Assembly: GCF_014640335.1 (NCBI RefSeq)
Contig: NZ_BMGT01000001.1
Span: forward strand, 1,240,001-1,304,000
From: Edaphobacter dinghuensis
Lineage (GTDB): Bacteria; Acidobacteriota; Terriglobia; Terriglobales; Acidobacteriaceae
Length of the DNA: 64,000 nt
Reading direction: 5' to 3'
The position numbers were made by a program, and so were the translations under genes. Each line of letters begins with the position of its first letter. The stretch's first letter is position 1. Below the pieces are notes generated by a model, which was given only the letters and a program-made list of their open reading frames with translations, did no database searches and was not told the origin of the DNA. Positions 35,330 through 44,484 of this stretch are shown piece by piece.

Positions 35330-36667
35330 TTAGCGATAGGCCATATATGGGTTGACGGAGACAGCCTCGTCCCGAGCGACAGGTTCCGTAACGACCTCCG
35401 GCTCGGTGAGATAGACTGCGGACGTTGCGGCTCCCATGAGCGCCCACAGGAGCCCATTGATCTCCAGATACATCCATCGATCTCCGAAACAGTTGAGGAT
35501 AATGCTGGCGCACATGGTGAGAAACAGGGCGAACCCCAGCCCCTGATAGAGCGGATCCTTGGCATTTCTGAAGAGGCGGTATCCCAGCGCAACCATTTGG
35601 GCGAGAAGGATTACGGCGATGATGCCGCCGATAATCCCGGTCTCGATCAGGACCTTCACATACCAGTTGTGGGTATCTTTCAGGTTGTCAGTATGATCGC
35701 CGTATTGGAAGGTGGCAAAGCCGGTTCCAAAGATCGGTTCGCTATAGAAGGTTTTCTTCGCATTCTCCCAGAGATCGACGCGCTCTTGTGCCGATGCCTC
35801 CAGTTGGCCGTTGGCGTTTGTGGTCATCATCACGCGCTCTGTGACAGCTACGGGCACGATGGCCTGCCATGTGAACAGGAAGGCAACAACGACGATGATC
35901 ATCTTGCGATCCTTGAATATTCCAAGCAGCAGGGTGCCCACAACGATGGCGATATAAGAGGCGCGCGAAAAGGTATACATTGTCGCGAATATCGTGGTCG
36001 CGACCAGGGCGTAGCACAGCAGTTTAGCTTTTTTCCGTTTGAGAAATTGACCGAATCCCCAGAAAAACATCGAAAACTGAGCTAGAAATGCCGCCAGACC
36101 ATTGGAGCCGGCAAAGCCAAGTGGGCCTCCGTCACGCTTGTTCTCGTCAAATGTGCCCCAGGACCGGGACATGCTGTCCATCAATGCGCTTCGATCGATA
36201 AAGAGCAAAGAGATGCCGGTGATCAGAATCACCGTTCGTACGGCTTTACGGTCTTCGACGACTAAACCTGCCGCCACAAAGACCAGCGGCAGCAGCATGT
36301 AATCTTTCCATGTCGCGAAGTTGGCATCGTGAATCCATAGGGGCGCGTTGGCGTGGCCAAGGGCTGTTCCGAGCCACATCGACAGATAGGTGTAGACGGC
36401 GAAGACGAGCCAAGTGATATAGAGTTTCGATTTTGGAAGCTTTTTGCCATGGATCAGGGCGCCTAAAACGATGGCCAGAACCAGGATGGTCGTAACATTG
36501 GCACCCAGTGGATAGTCGAGGAAGTGGTCGCGCAGGGTACGGTAGGGCAGGAAGGGTAAGAGGTAGTACAAGCCCCACAGGGGGCGTCCCCCTAGCGACA
36601 GCAGAGTCGCAACCCAGAAGCCGAGGTAGGCGATCATTGGAATGTAATGTACGAGTCCTAATCCCAA
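35330..36667 (-). CDS. O-antigen ligase/polymerase (Wzy/WaaL)-like membrane protein
   Basis: A 445-residue protein with about eleven hydrophobic segments and a large loop. It carries features of the Wzy/WaaL family: an arginine-serine step in TFSRASYIAI and the conserved DTHNWYVKVLIETGIIG stretch before the last helices. A subset of this family is linked to exosortase systems as putative glycosylation ligases, which fits the locus. Either polymerising exopolysaccharide repeats or attaching glycan to protein is possible. It lies between a GT2 gene upstream (55-base gap) and a GT4 gene downstream. Confidence 0.83.
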   Translation of the reverse strand: MGLGLVHYIPMIAYLGFWVATLLSLGGRPLWGLYYLLPFLPYRTLRDHFLDYPLGANVTTILVLAIVLGALIHGKKLPKSKLYITWLVFAVYTYLSMWLGTALGHANAPLWIHDANFATWKDYMLLPLVFVAAGLVVEDRKAVRTVILITGISLLFIDRSALMDSMSRSWGTFDENKRDGGPLGFAGSNGLAAFLAQFSMFFWGFGQFLKRKKAKLLCYALVATTIFATMYTFSRASYIAIVVGTLLLGIFKDRKMIIVVVAFLFTWQAIVPVAVTERVMMTTNANGQLEASAQERVDLWENAKKTFYSEPIFGTGFATFQYGDHTDNLKDTHNWYVKVLIETGIIGGIIAVILLAQMVALGYRLFRNAKDPLYQGLGFALFLTMCASIILNCFGDRWMYLEINGLLWALMGAATSAVYLTEPEVVTEPVARDEAVSVNPYMAYR

Positions 36668-36722
36668 GACACAGTCTCCCTGGAGCGTAGCCGGTGAAGC
36701 AGCACGGTGAACGGAATGGCGG

Positions 36723-37835
36723 CTATCGGGTCCATACCTTATTTTTGCCCACTATGAAATTGTAGAACGCCATCGCCGCAGCCGCATTGAGCATGACAAA
36801 GGTACTGGAGATAGAGGCAGGCTTGAACCTCCTGAAAGATGGACTCGCCATTCCAAAGATGGCGAGCAAATAGAACGCAACCTGAAGCCAGAAGATTGCT
36901 TTATAGAAGAACCCGGTAGTCAGTGCCGAAGTGGCCAGCATGCCAATTAGGAATAAGGGAACCAAAAGACGCAGAAGTTTATGGCTGATCAGGCGGAAGA
37001 GCAGGGGATTTGCCGGGGAGAGCAGCCACGGGGCGAGCCGTAACAGTTGGTAGTTGCCGGTAAGCGTGCGGACTTTTCGTGAAAACTCCTTGCCTTTTGC
37101 GCTGAAGAGGCGGTCGCGAGCGATGGCCAGCGGTTGAAAGACGACACGTCTGCCCAGTCGGGCTACATTCATCGGGACGAAGACATCATCGAGCAGGGTT
37201 CCGGCGGGGATCTCTGCATAGAGTTCGCGGCGCATCGCATAGATTGCCCCGGTCACTCCGACGACGGAGCCCGAAGCGGACTCGAGCCTGCGCACGACCT
37301 TTTCAATCTTCCAGTAGATCCCCAGTGCATCGCCCGTATTTGCACCCAGCGCGGCATCGAGCAATAGCTCACCGCTCGCCGCGCCTATTGCCGGATCGGC
37401 GAAGCAGGAGACCAGATGAGAGACGGTATCGTGTTCGATGCTCTGCCGTGCGTCCAGAAAGACCAGGATCTCGCCGCTGGCATGTCTGACTGCTTCATTC
37501 AGGGCGACGGCCTTTCCATTTGATTGGGGCAAGATGACGGCCACAACCTGGGACGGCTGCGCGAGCAGAATGTCAGCGGTTCCATCGGTCGATCCATCGG
37601 AGGCAATAACGATCTGAAGACGGTCTTTCGGGTAATCGAGGCGATTCAGGTTCTCGAGTTTAGCGGGCAGGTTGGCCTCTTCGTTGCGTGCCGCGATGAT
37701 GATGGAAACGCTGGGCTCAATGGGTGCCATTAAAAATGGCATCGGGCGCAACCTGGCGTAAAGCCAGAGAAAGATTGCGTATCCCACATAGGTGTAGACC
37801 GTGGCCGCGAAGCAGAGCCAGAAAAGAAGCTTCAT
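36723..37835 (-). CDS. Membrane-anchored family 2 glycosyltransferase
   Basis: A 370-residue GT2 enzyme with an N-terminal membrane segment, the catalytic domain with IASDGSTDGTADI (about 77-89) and a FLDARQSIEHD segment (about 125-135), and three or four C-terminal hydrophobic segments. This layout resembles processive or polyprenyl-linked GT2 enzymes such as those of the poly-N-acetylglucosamine synthase type. It is the first gene of the GT2-Wzy-GT4 set. Confidence 0.86.
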   Translation of the reverse strand: MKLLFWLCFAATVYTYVGYAIFLWLYARLRPMPFLMAPIEPSVSIIIAARNEEANLPAKLENLNRLDYPKDRLQIVIASDGSTDGTADILLAQPSQVVAVILPQSNGKAVALNEAVRHASGEILVFLDARQSIEHDTVSHLVSCFADPAIGAASGELLLDAALGANTGDALGIYWKIEKVVRRLESASGSVVGVTGAIYAMRRELYAEIPAGTLLDDVFVPMNVARLGRRVVFQPLAIARDRLFSAKGKEFSRKVRTLTGNYQLLRLAPWLLSPANPLLFRLISHKLLRLLVPLFLIGMLATSALTTGFFYKAIFWLQVAFYLLAIFGMASPSFRRFKPASISSTFVMLNAAAAMAFYNFIVGKNKVWTR

Positions 37836-38184
37836 TGTCCCTCTAGGTAAAGCATTATGATGAGGGAGCGGGAGCGGATCAATAGACCGTAAGTTGCAGA
37901 ATCGAAACGGTGAAAGCGGTGAATCTGGCGTACGCTCGTTTCATGAAGGCTCTTCGCCGTTTGATGATCGCCAATGGTTGCCGGAGTCAAGGATTCCTCT
38001 TTTGACTTGCCACGATTCCAGGCCCGTTCCAGACGAGAGCCGCATCTTGATGATACTTGATGCGCTGTATCAGAAGGAGTCGTGTTTGGCCCAGAAATTA
38101 ACCAGGGAGCAAAATGCCGGATGCCGATATGCGGGCATCTGAGGAACAACACTGTTAGTATCGTTGTTTCGTGCACTGAATATC
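37836..38184. other. Gene-free gap between divergent glycosyltransferase and flippase genes
   Basis: About 350 bases with no supported gene. Only a short GATGCC/GGCATC hairpin (38120-38139) stands out. Promoters for both flanking genes must lie here but none is clear by eye. Confidence 0.4.
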
Positions 38185-39714
38185 ATGCCCAGCACTAAAC
38201 GATTTGCACTCAATGTAATGATGAATTGGGCCGCTATGGCAGTAAGCATGGTCGTGCCTTTTTTTCTGACGCCGTTTGTCGTCAATAGTCTTGGTGAAGT
38301 CGCATATGGAGTCTGGATACTTGCGGTTTCGACCGTAGCGTATCTGGGGCTTTTGGATTTAGGTTTACGCAGCGCCATTATCCGGTACGTATCCAAGGCA
38401 GACACTCAGGGCAAAACCGATGAGGCGCGAAGCGCCATTGGTGCCGCGTTGTGGTTTAGGCTGCTGATCTCGGGTGGCGTTGCCGTGTTGAGCGTCGTCC
38501 TCGCGCTGGTGTTCCCGCACCTGTTCAAGCTTCCTCACGACATGCAACGGGCAGGCCAGATCACGGTTCTTCTCTGCGCCTTGGGGGTTGCGGTTACGCT
38601 TGCGTCCGGTGTCTTCGGCGCCGTGCTCTCGGCGATCAATCGGTTCGATATTCTGAGCTCCATCACGATGGTGCAGACGCTTGCCAGGGCGGTCGGCGTC
38701 ATCCTGATTCTTCGTAGTGGGAGAGGCCTGATTGCGCTGGCATATTGGGAGTTCACCATTGTCACTCTGGCAGGTCTCGCTACGTGGGGCGCAGCGGCGA
38801 AGATCTATCCGGTATGCCGGGTCAGGTTCACGCGGCCAGACATGACTATGCTGCGGGCGATTTGGTCGTATAGCTTTACAACGTTCTTGATCATCATCGC
38901 CGTGCAAATCGTGTTTTACTCCGACAATATAGTTGTTGGAGCGTTTCTATCGGTTGGAATGGTGACGTTTTATTCCATTGCTGGAAGCCTGGCACTATAT
39001 TCAGGCCAGGTGGCTTCGGCGATGGGAACAACCTTCATCCCGCTTGCAAGTGGTCTCGATGCATCGGGCAGATCGGATGATCTGCAGAAGCTGCTTTTGC
39101 GGGGCACACAAGCCGCGCTGGGGCTTGTGTTGCCGATCTGCGCCGTATTGATGGTGCGCGGCAAGACTTTCATCGGTTTGTGGATGGGACACCAGTACAG
39201 TGAAGTATCGGGAACTATCCTCCAGATTTTAATCGTTAGCCAGTTCTTTACGATTGCAAATTCAACGGCCGGGCAGATCGCGTATGGAACAGAGAAGCAC
39301 AAGTCTGTGGCTAAACAGGCAATTGGCGAAGCGATCGCTAACCTTACGCTGAGTATCATCCTGGTAAAGACTGTCGGCATCTATGGAGTTGCATGGGGCA
39401 CCACGGTTTCGATGGCCCTCTTTCATCTTTGCTTCTGGCCTTTGCATGTTCGCAAGATGGTTGGTATTCCGATACGGAAATATGTATGGGAAGGGTGGAC
39501 AAAGATTACGCTGTGCACCGTTCCCTTCGGCATTGTGTGCGTGATCGCCGACAAATATTGGCATGCCTCATCAAAAACGATCTTTTTCGGACAGGTATTT
39601 GCCACTCTGCCGGTTTATGTGATCGTTGTCCTGATCGTCTTTCGGTCCGAGGCGGGAAGTGTTTTCCGACGATGGCAGGCCTCCCGGCTTGCTCGGACAC
39701 AAGTCTCCTCTTAG
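38185..39714 (+). CDS. Wzx-like polysaccharide flippase (MOP/PST superfamily)
   Basis: From the ATG at 38185 the product is 509 residues (a TTG at 38164 is also in frame). It has about fourteen hydrophobic segments and the family-typical N-terminus with a basic start (KRFALNVMMNW), then PFFLTPFVVNSLGEVAYGVWI. Wzx-type proteins move undecaprenyl-linked repeat units across the inner membrane, so this is the probable export flippase for the polysaccharide built by the surrounding glycosyltransferases. It converges with a GT2 gene, 8 bases apart. Confidence 0.87.
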   Translation: MPSTKRFALNVMMNWAAMAVSMVVPFFLTPFVVNSLGEVAYGVWILAVSTVAYLGLLDLGLRSAIIRYVSKADTQGKTDEARSAIGAALWFRLLISGGVAVLSVVLALVFPHLFKLPHDMQRAGQITVLLCALGVAVTLASGVFGAVLSAINRFDILSSITMVQTLARAVGVILILRSGRGLIALAYWEFTIVTLAGLATWGAAAKIYPVCRVRFTRPDMTMLRAIWSYSFTTFLIIIAVQIVFYSDNIVVGAFLSVGMVTFYSIAGSLALYSGQVASAMGTTFIPLASGLDASGRSDDLQKLLLRGTQAALGLVLPICAVLMVRGKTFIGLWMGHQYSEVSGTILQILIVSQFFTIANSTAGQIAYGTEKHKSVAKQAIGEAIANLTLSIILVKTVGIYGVAWGTTVSMALFHLCFWPLHVRKMVGIPIRKYVWEGWTKITLCTVPFGIVCVIADKYWHASSKTIFFGQVFATLPVYVIVVLIVFRSEAGSVFRRWQASRLARTQVSS

Positions 39715-39722
39715 GCAATCGG

Positions 39723-40679
39723 TCAGCCTATGAGATTGCGGCAGTCACGTTTTGGCCACCAATAGCGTAGGTCGAAGCGGAAGTTGCGTAGCCGCGTCAA
39801 CAGCATATGAGCGAGGACGCGATAGCGTTCAAACGGCACTATGGTTCCCCACATCGGCCATTTGCAAAATGATTCGACCGCAAACTCCCAATAGCGCTCG
39901 TTTTGCGCTTCGCGCATCGAAAGCGCCAGCCGGTAATAGACGCGGGCTTCAATCCTGCGCTTCCAGATCGTTTTCGTTATCCCTGAGAGATCGTTCAATA
40001 GCGATCTATCGAGCAGCCCCAGAACATTCGCTGCTAAGGGGATGAAGCTCTTGCTGGCATTGTTCTCCCACCAGCGATACAGCGTCAGGCTCTCGGGAAT
40101 CTCCTGAAATGCATCGGACGAGTAGCGGCGAACCATGCGAAACCACATGTCCCAATCGTCGATCATACGCAGACGAGGGTCTGTGCTGAAGCCTCCGATC
40201 TCCTGAATCGCGGATCGGCGGATGATCGATGTTGAGGGGAGGATCGGCGTCCTGTAGCGGATTGCAGGCCAAAGCTCTTTTGCAGGGAAAACCGGAACCT
40301 TGTTGGTTGAGCCGTCCGTGTAGAGATATTTGAAGGTGGAGTACACGACCACAAGGTTTGGATTGGCTTCGATCAGTGCCACCTGTTTTTCAAGCTTGTC
40401 TGGGAGGATGAGATCGTCGTGGTCGAGAAAGGCTATCCAGTCGCCGGTGGCTTCCTGGATAGCCCTATTTCTAGCTCCGGCTATGCCTGTGTTCTCCTGC
40501 TTGATATAGCGGATGCGATCTCCGTACGAGCGGGCAATGTCCTCGGTACGATCCTTGGACCCATCATCTACTACAACAATTTCGTGAGCCGGATATGTTT
40601 GTGCTAGTGCGCTTTCCAGTGTTTCCCGGAGGCAGGGTTCGGAGTTATAGGCCGGGATGGCAATGCTGATCTTTGTCAT
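39723..40679 (-). CDS. Family 2 glycosyltransferase
   Basis: The ATG at 40679 starts the protein directly at the GT-A fold (MTKISIAIPAYNSE), giving 318 residues. It has the VVVDDGSKDRTEDI nucleotide-binding motif (about 31-44) and the FLDHDDLILPDKL acidic motif (about 84-96). It lacks membrane segments. Donor and acceptor are unknown; it belongs to the repeat-unit assembly set. Confidence 0.88.
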   Translation of the reverse strand: MTKISIAIPAYNSEPCLRETLESALAQTYPAHEIVVVDDGSKDRTEDIARSYGDRIRYIKQENTGIAGARNRAIQEATGDWIAFLDHDDLILPDKLEKQVALIEANPNLVVVYSTFKYLYTDGSTNKVPVFPAKELWPAIRYRTPILPSTSIIRRSAIQEIGGFSTDPRLRMIDDWDMWFRMVRRYSSDAFQEIPESLTLYRWWENNASKSFIPLAANVLGLLDRSLLNDLSGITKTIWKRRIEARVYYRLALSMREAQNERYWEFAVESFCKWPMWGTIVPFERYRVLAHMLLTRLRNFRFDLRYWWPKRDCRNLIG

Positions 40680-41101
40680 GGGGAGGGGCCGTTGGAATCC
40701 TTCCGTTAGCATAGCTCGCGATTTTTGAAGACATTATTGCTGATTCCTCCTTTTGCAGGAAGAGTTTTAGATGGAACTCATGATGATAAAGCGATTTGCA
40801 CTTGGCGGTGGGCTCTGCATCTTGTTTTTTCTCTCATTGTATCGTCAGGCAAAGGCGCAAATGCCAAAGGGCTGATTGTAGTCTTCAAGAGGGAAGATCG
40901 AAGCAAAATGCTAAATCTCTATGAAATCAAGATGAAATCGGCTTGCTTCCTCTATCTGTGATGTGATCTTGTGAGGGGAGCATAGGGCCTTTTGCCGGGT
41001 GAGCGAATCCCACGATTTAGCCACCCTGTAAGCCAAATTTGAGGAAGTGTTTTGCGGAATGGAATGTAGTATATGTGTAGTGTTTCTGGTGGTCTTAAGC
41101 G
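40680..41101. other. Gap upstream of the 2-oxoacid dehydrogenase island
   Basis: A 420-base gap. Apart from a possible signal-peptide-only ORF at 40780-40875 (listed separately), nothing codes convincingly. No strong promoter or terminator is seen; a GTTTTGC and TTAAG segment before 41102 is not diagnostic. Confidence 0.4.
40780..40875 (+). pseudogene. Isolated signal-peptide ORF, possible gene remnant or micro-protein
   Basis: A 31-codon frame (two ATGs at 40780 and 40783) reads basic start MMIKRF, a hydrophobic core LGGGLCILFFLSL and a cleavage-like QAKAQ, then stops after MPKG. This is a near-perfect Sec signal peptide with almost nothing behind it. It is either what is left of a secreted-protein gene after decay or a genuine tiny secreted peptide. 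No strong ribosome site is seen. Confidence 0.35.
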
Positions 41102-43075
41102 ATGGCTTTAGCTTCTACAACTGAGCCCGTAACCTTGGCAAATTCAACGATTCCGGAGATCCGACTCCTCCGGAAAGCGCTGGGAATCCGCTTGTTTGAA
41201 CAGCGTCTTCTGAAGCTGTTCTCAGAGGGGCGACTCTTCGGTACTGTGCACACCTGCATCGGCCAGGAATGGACGGGCGTTGCTGTTGCTGAGCACTTGC
41301 AGCCGGCCGATGTCATCTTCAGCAATCATCGCTGCCATGGCCACTACCTTGCCCGGACGGGAAACTTTGAGGGACTGTTTGCCGAGATCATGGGCCGCGA
41401 GGCTGGAATCTGCGCAGGCCGCGGCGGAAGCCAGCATATCTGCGATTCTAATGTCTTCAGCAACGGCATTCAGGGTGGCATTATGCCGGTCTCGGCAGGC
41501 ATTGCCTACGCTCAGAAGATAGAGGACGGCAATGCAATTACCGTTGTCTTTATCGGAGACGGGACGCTCGGCGAAGGTGCGGTGTACGAGACCCTGAACA
41601 TCGCTTCGATGTGGGGTTTGCCACTGCTGGTTATTCTCGAAAATAACCTCTACGCGCAGAGCACTTCTCAGAAGCAGACTTTGAGCGGAGATATTCTGGC
41701 ACGACCACAGGCCTTCGGCATCGCAACGATGCATGGCAATACCTGGGAGCCGACGTCGCTGATTGCATCGGTCGGCAAAGCGGTTGAGCAGGTGCGCGAG
41801 ACCCGCCAGCCCCTCTTTTTCCGCATCGACACCTATCGCCTCATGGCGCACTCCAAGTCCGACGATGATCGCAGCCGCGATGAGGTGGAAGGGTATTGGC
41901 AGAGGGATGTACTGCACAGCGCACGCGAGACGCATCGCGAGGTGATGGAGCCGCTGACGGCGGAGTTGGAGCAAATGCTCGACGATGCCGTAGCGCAGGC
42001 AGAGAAGTCTCCTCTCTCGTCTGAGCTGGAAACTTCTCTTCCGGAACCGGCAACCACATGGAGTGAGACGCTGATTGAGGAGAAAGATCGCGTCGTCAAT
42101 CGAATCTATGCCGGTCTGCGCTCTGCGATGGAGCAGGACGAGCGGGTGATATTGCTGGGAGAAGACATCGAAGGCCCCTACGGTGGTGCATTCAAAGTCA
42201 CCAAGGATTTGAGCCAGATCTTCCCCGGACGAGTACGGAACACGCCTATCAGCGAGCTTGCCATCACAGGCGTGAGCAATGGCCTGGCCCTGCGAGGCAT
42301 GCATCCGGTGACGGAGATCATGTTCGGCGACTTCGTCATGCTGGCCGCAGATCAATGGATTAACCATGCAGCGAAGTTTCAATATATGTACGCCAATCAA
42401 GTAACGGTGCCGCTGGTGCTGCGGACGCCCATGGGCGGTAAGCGCGGCTATGGTCCTACGCACAGCCAGTCGTTGGAGAAGCATCTGCTAGGCGTTCCGG
42501 GGACGCAGGTGCTTGCGCTCCACAATCGTTACGATCCGGCCCTGATCTACGGCTCGCTGATGAAAGACATCGACCGGCCAACGCTGGTGATCGAAAACAA
42601 GGTTCTGTATGGCGAGAAGGCATCTTCTGAGGCCATCGACGGCTACAAGTGGTTTCATAGCAGTCATCGCTTTCCCATCTCTTACCTGCATACAGAGACA
42701 CCGTCCGACCTTGTGATCTTGTGCATGGGCGGAATGTTGTCAGAGGTGGAGAAGGCGATTGGGCAGTTGTTTTTAGAGCACGATATCATCGCAGAAGCTC
42801 TTTGCCCAACTCAGATATTTCCTCTGCAGATAGAAGCGATCCTGTCGATCGTTCGGCAAAGCGGGAGACTGTTGTTGGTGGAAGAAGGGCACGGCTTCTG
42901 CGGGTTTACTGCTGAGGTGCTTGCGGAGATCTACGAGCGTGATCCCAATGTGCGTATTCGCAGAGTCTACTCGCATTCGCAGCACATTCCTTCTGCGAAG
43001 CCGCTGGAGCTGGAAGTGCTTCCTAATGCTGCGCGAATTGTGCGTGAAGCATTAGTACTGGGGGCAGATCGATGA
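41102..43075 (+). CDS. Fused E1 alpha/beta subunit of a 2-oxoacid dehydrogenase complex
   Basis: A 657-residue fusion. The N-terminal part (about 20-325) is E1-alpha-like with the TPP motif GDGTLGEGAVYETLNIAS and ENNLYAQST; the C-terminal part (about 345-655) is E1-beta-like (GEDIEGPYGGAFKVTKDL, then GGKRGYGPTHSQSLE). In most pyruvate, branched-chain and acetoin complexes these are separate chains. Its stop overlaps the E2 start by four bases. It would decarboxylate a 2-oxoacid and pass the acyl group to the lipoyl arm of E2. Which oxoacid cannot be told. Presence within glycosyltransferase genes rather than beside an E3 gene is odd. Confidence 0.87.
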   Translation: MALASTTEPVTLANSTIPEIRLLRKALGIRLFEQRLLKLFSEGRLFGTVHTCIGQEWTGVAVAEHLQPADVIFSNHRCHGHYLARTGNFEGLFAEIMGREAGICAGRGGSQHICDSNVFSNGIQGGIMPVSAGIAYAQKIEDGNAITVVFIGDGTLGEGAVYETLNIASMWGLPLLVILENNLYAQSTSQKQTLSGDILARPQAFGIATMHGNTWEPTSLIASVGKAVEQVRETRQPLFFRIDTYRLMAHSKSDDDRSRDEVEGYWQRDVLHSARETHREVMEPLTAELEQMLDDAVAQAEKSPLSSELETSLPEPATTWSETLIEEKDRVVNRIYAGLRSAMEQDERVILLGEDIEGPYGGAFKVTKDLSQIFPGRVRNTPISELAITGVSNGLALRGMHPVTEIMFGDFVMLAADQWINHAAKFQYMYANQVTVPLVLRTPMGGKRGYGPTHSQSLEKHLLGVPGTQVLALHNRYDPALIYGSLMKDIDRPTLVIENKVLYGEKASSEAIDGYKWFHSSHRFPISYLHTETPSDLVILCMGGMLSEVEKAIGQLFLEHDIIAEALCPTQIFPLQIEAILSIVRQSGRLLLVEEGHGFCGFTAEVLAEIYERDPNVRIRRVYSHSQHIPSAKPLELEVLPNAARIVREALVLGADR

Positions 43076-44484
43076 ATGCGGGAGTACCTATTCTGCTTGA
43101 GCGCGACAACGTCAACGACGATGTCGTGGTGCTTGCCCACTGGTTTGTAAAAGACGGCGAGAAGGTTGACGCCGGTACGTTGATTGCCGAAATCGAAACC
43201 AGTAAGGCCAATGTGGAAGTGCTAGCATCGCACTCCGGATATCTTCATTGGAGCTTCGCGGAAAAAGCAGAGCTTCCGCTCTCAGATCCCATCGGGCATA
43301 TTCTCCCCGAACCTTTGCCCGCAGGTTCATTGCTGACGAGCCCTCCGAAGAGTTCCGTGGTTCCTCCTCCGCAGAGCGCAAAGAGCAGTTCCGTTGTGGC
43401 GGAGACTACAGTTGCGGCTCAAGCGCGAGCAGAGAAGGTGCGCCCATCTCATAAGGATTCTCTGGTCTTCACGGCTTCGACTGGTTATGTTCAGCAGGTC
43501 TCTCATAAGGCGCGCGAGTTGATGAAGGCGCATGACCTCACTGAGGAGCGCTTTGCTGGAATTTCTCTGGTGCGTGGTGACGATGTTCTTGAGCTCCTGC
43601 ATGGCAAGTCCTCTGTGAAGGCTAGTCCGGTAAGAATAAGAGAGACATCCTCGGAAGGCGAGACGGAATGCCAGCCACAGAACCTGTCTCGGCTTCCTGT
43701 GACGGAGGTACCTCTCTCTCGCATGAAGAGGAGCGAGGCGAAATCCCTGGCCGGCGGAGCAAAGAATACGATTCCGAGTTCGGTGTCGGTTACCTGCCTG
43801 ACCCGCGGTCTGCGGGCTGCGCTCGAGGCTGATCCGGCGTTGGCCGGAAATGTGGGCGCGCTGGTGGTTTATGAGTGCGCGCGTCTCCTGAGAAAGTATC
43901 CCAGCTTCAACGCTACCCACAGCTCGGGCACGATGTTGAGCTATGACCAGGTCAACATTGGCTATGCAGTCGACGATGGCCGCGGTCTGAAGGTCGTCGT
44001 CCTGCGCGATTGCGACCGGAAGAGCCTTCGTGAGATCACTGCTGAACTGCGCGAGCTAGTGCTTAACTATCTGGAAGATAAGCTCACACCGGTGCAGATC
44101 ACCGATGGAACATTTACGATCAGCGATCTCTCTGGCATTGGAGTCTCCAGCTTTGCTCCGCTGATCAGCGAAGGCCAGAGTGCAATTCTCGGAGTTGGCG
44201 GCGAGCAGTTTGTCCCAGGCAGCAGGGACGGTTTTTATACCCTGACTCTTGGATTTGATCACCAGCTTAGCGAGGGGCGCACTGCCGCTTTGTTCCTGAA
44301 TGACCTGAAGGATCGGCTGCTGCACTATGAGAAGGCAGTCATGAGGGATGCCCTTAAGCCTGAGGCGATCGTCTGTGCGCGTTGTGGACGAGGCAGCGCC
44401 GATCTTCCCGATGAAAAGTCTTATATGGTACAGTCCGCGGTTCCGCCCGGATATCTCTGCAACATCTGCATGGTGGGGCTCTAA
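43072..44484 (+). CDS. E2 (dihydrolipoyl acyltransferase) of a 2-oxoacid dehydrogenase, with a C-terminal zinc-ribbon-like tail
   Basis: A 470-residue E2. The lipoyl domain (1-80) carries Lys45 in ETSKANVEV, an SKA variant of the usual DKA. A Pro/Ser-rich linker leads to a peripheral-subunit-binding-like region (about 130-185) and the catalytic domain (about 225-410). Its C-terminal active-site motif is FDHQLSEG: His397 is kept but the usual Asp four residues later is Glu401. After the catalytic domain comes an extra 35-residue tail with two CxxC pairs (Cys435/438 and Cys463/466), like a zinc ribbon, not normal for E2. The stop overlaps the next ATG by one base. Confidence 0.85.
   Translation: MNAGVPILLERDNVNDDVVVLAHWFVKDGEKVDAGTLIAEIETSKANVEVLASHSGYLHWSFAEKAELPLSDPIGHILPEPLPAGSLLTSPPKSSVVPPPQSAKSSSVVAETTVAAQARAEKVRPSHKDSLVFTASTGYVQQVSHKARELMKAHDLTEERFAGISLVRGDDVLELLHGKSSVKASPVRIRETSSEGETECQPQNLSRLPVTEVPLSRMKRSEAKSLAGGAKNTIPSSVSVTCLTRGLRAALEADPALAGNVGALVVYECARLLRKYPSFNATHSSGTMLSYDQVNIGYAVDDGRGLKVVVLRDCDRKSLREITAELRELVLNYLEDKLTPVQITDGTFTISDLSGIGVSSFAPLISEGQSAILGVGGEQFVPGSRDGFYTLTLGFDHQLSEGRTAALFLNDLKDRLLHYEKAVMRDALKPEAIVCARCGRGSADLPDEKSYMVQSAVPPGYLCNICMVGL

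Noticed and set aside
40725..40961. 78-residue frame starting TTG in the gap before the E1 gene
   Set aside because: Overlaps the signal-peptide frame in another phase, no ribosome site, composition not protein-like.
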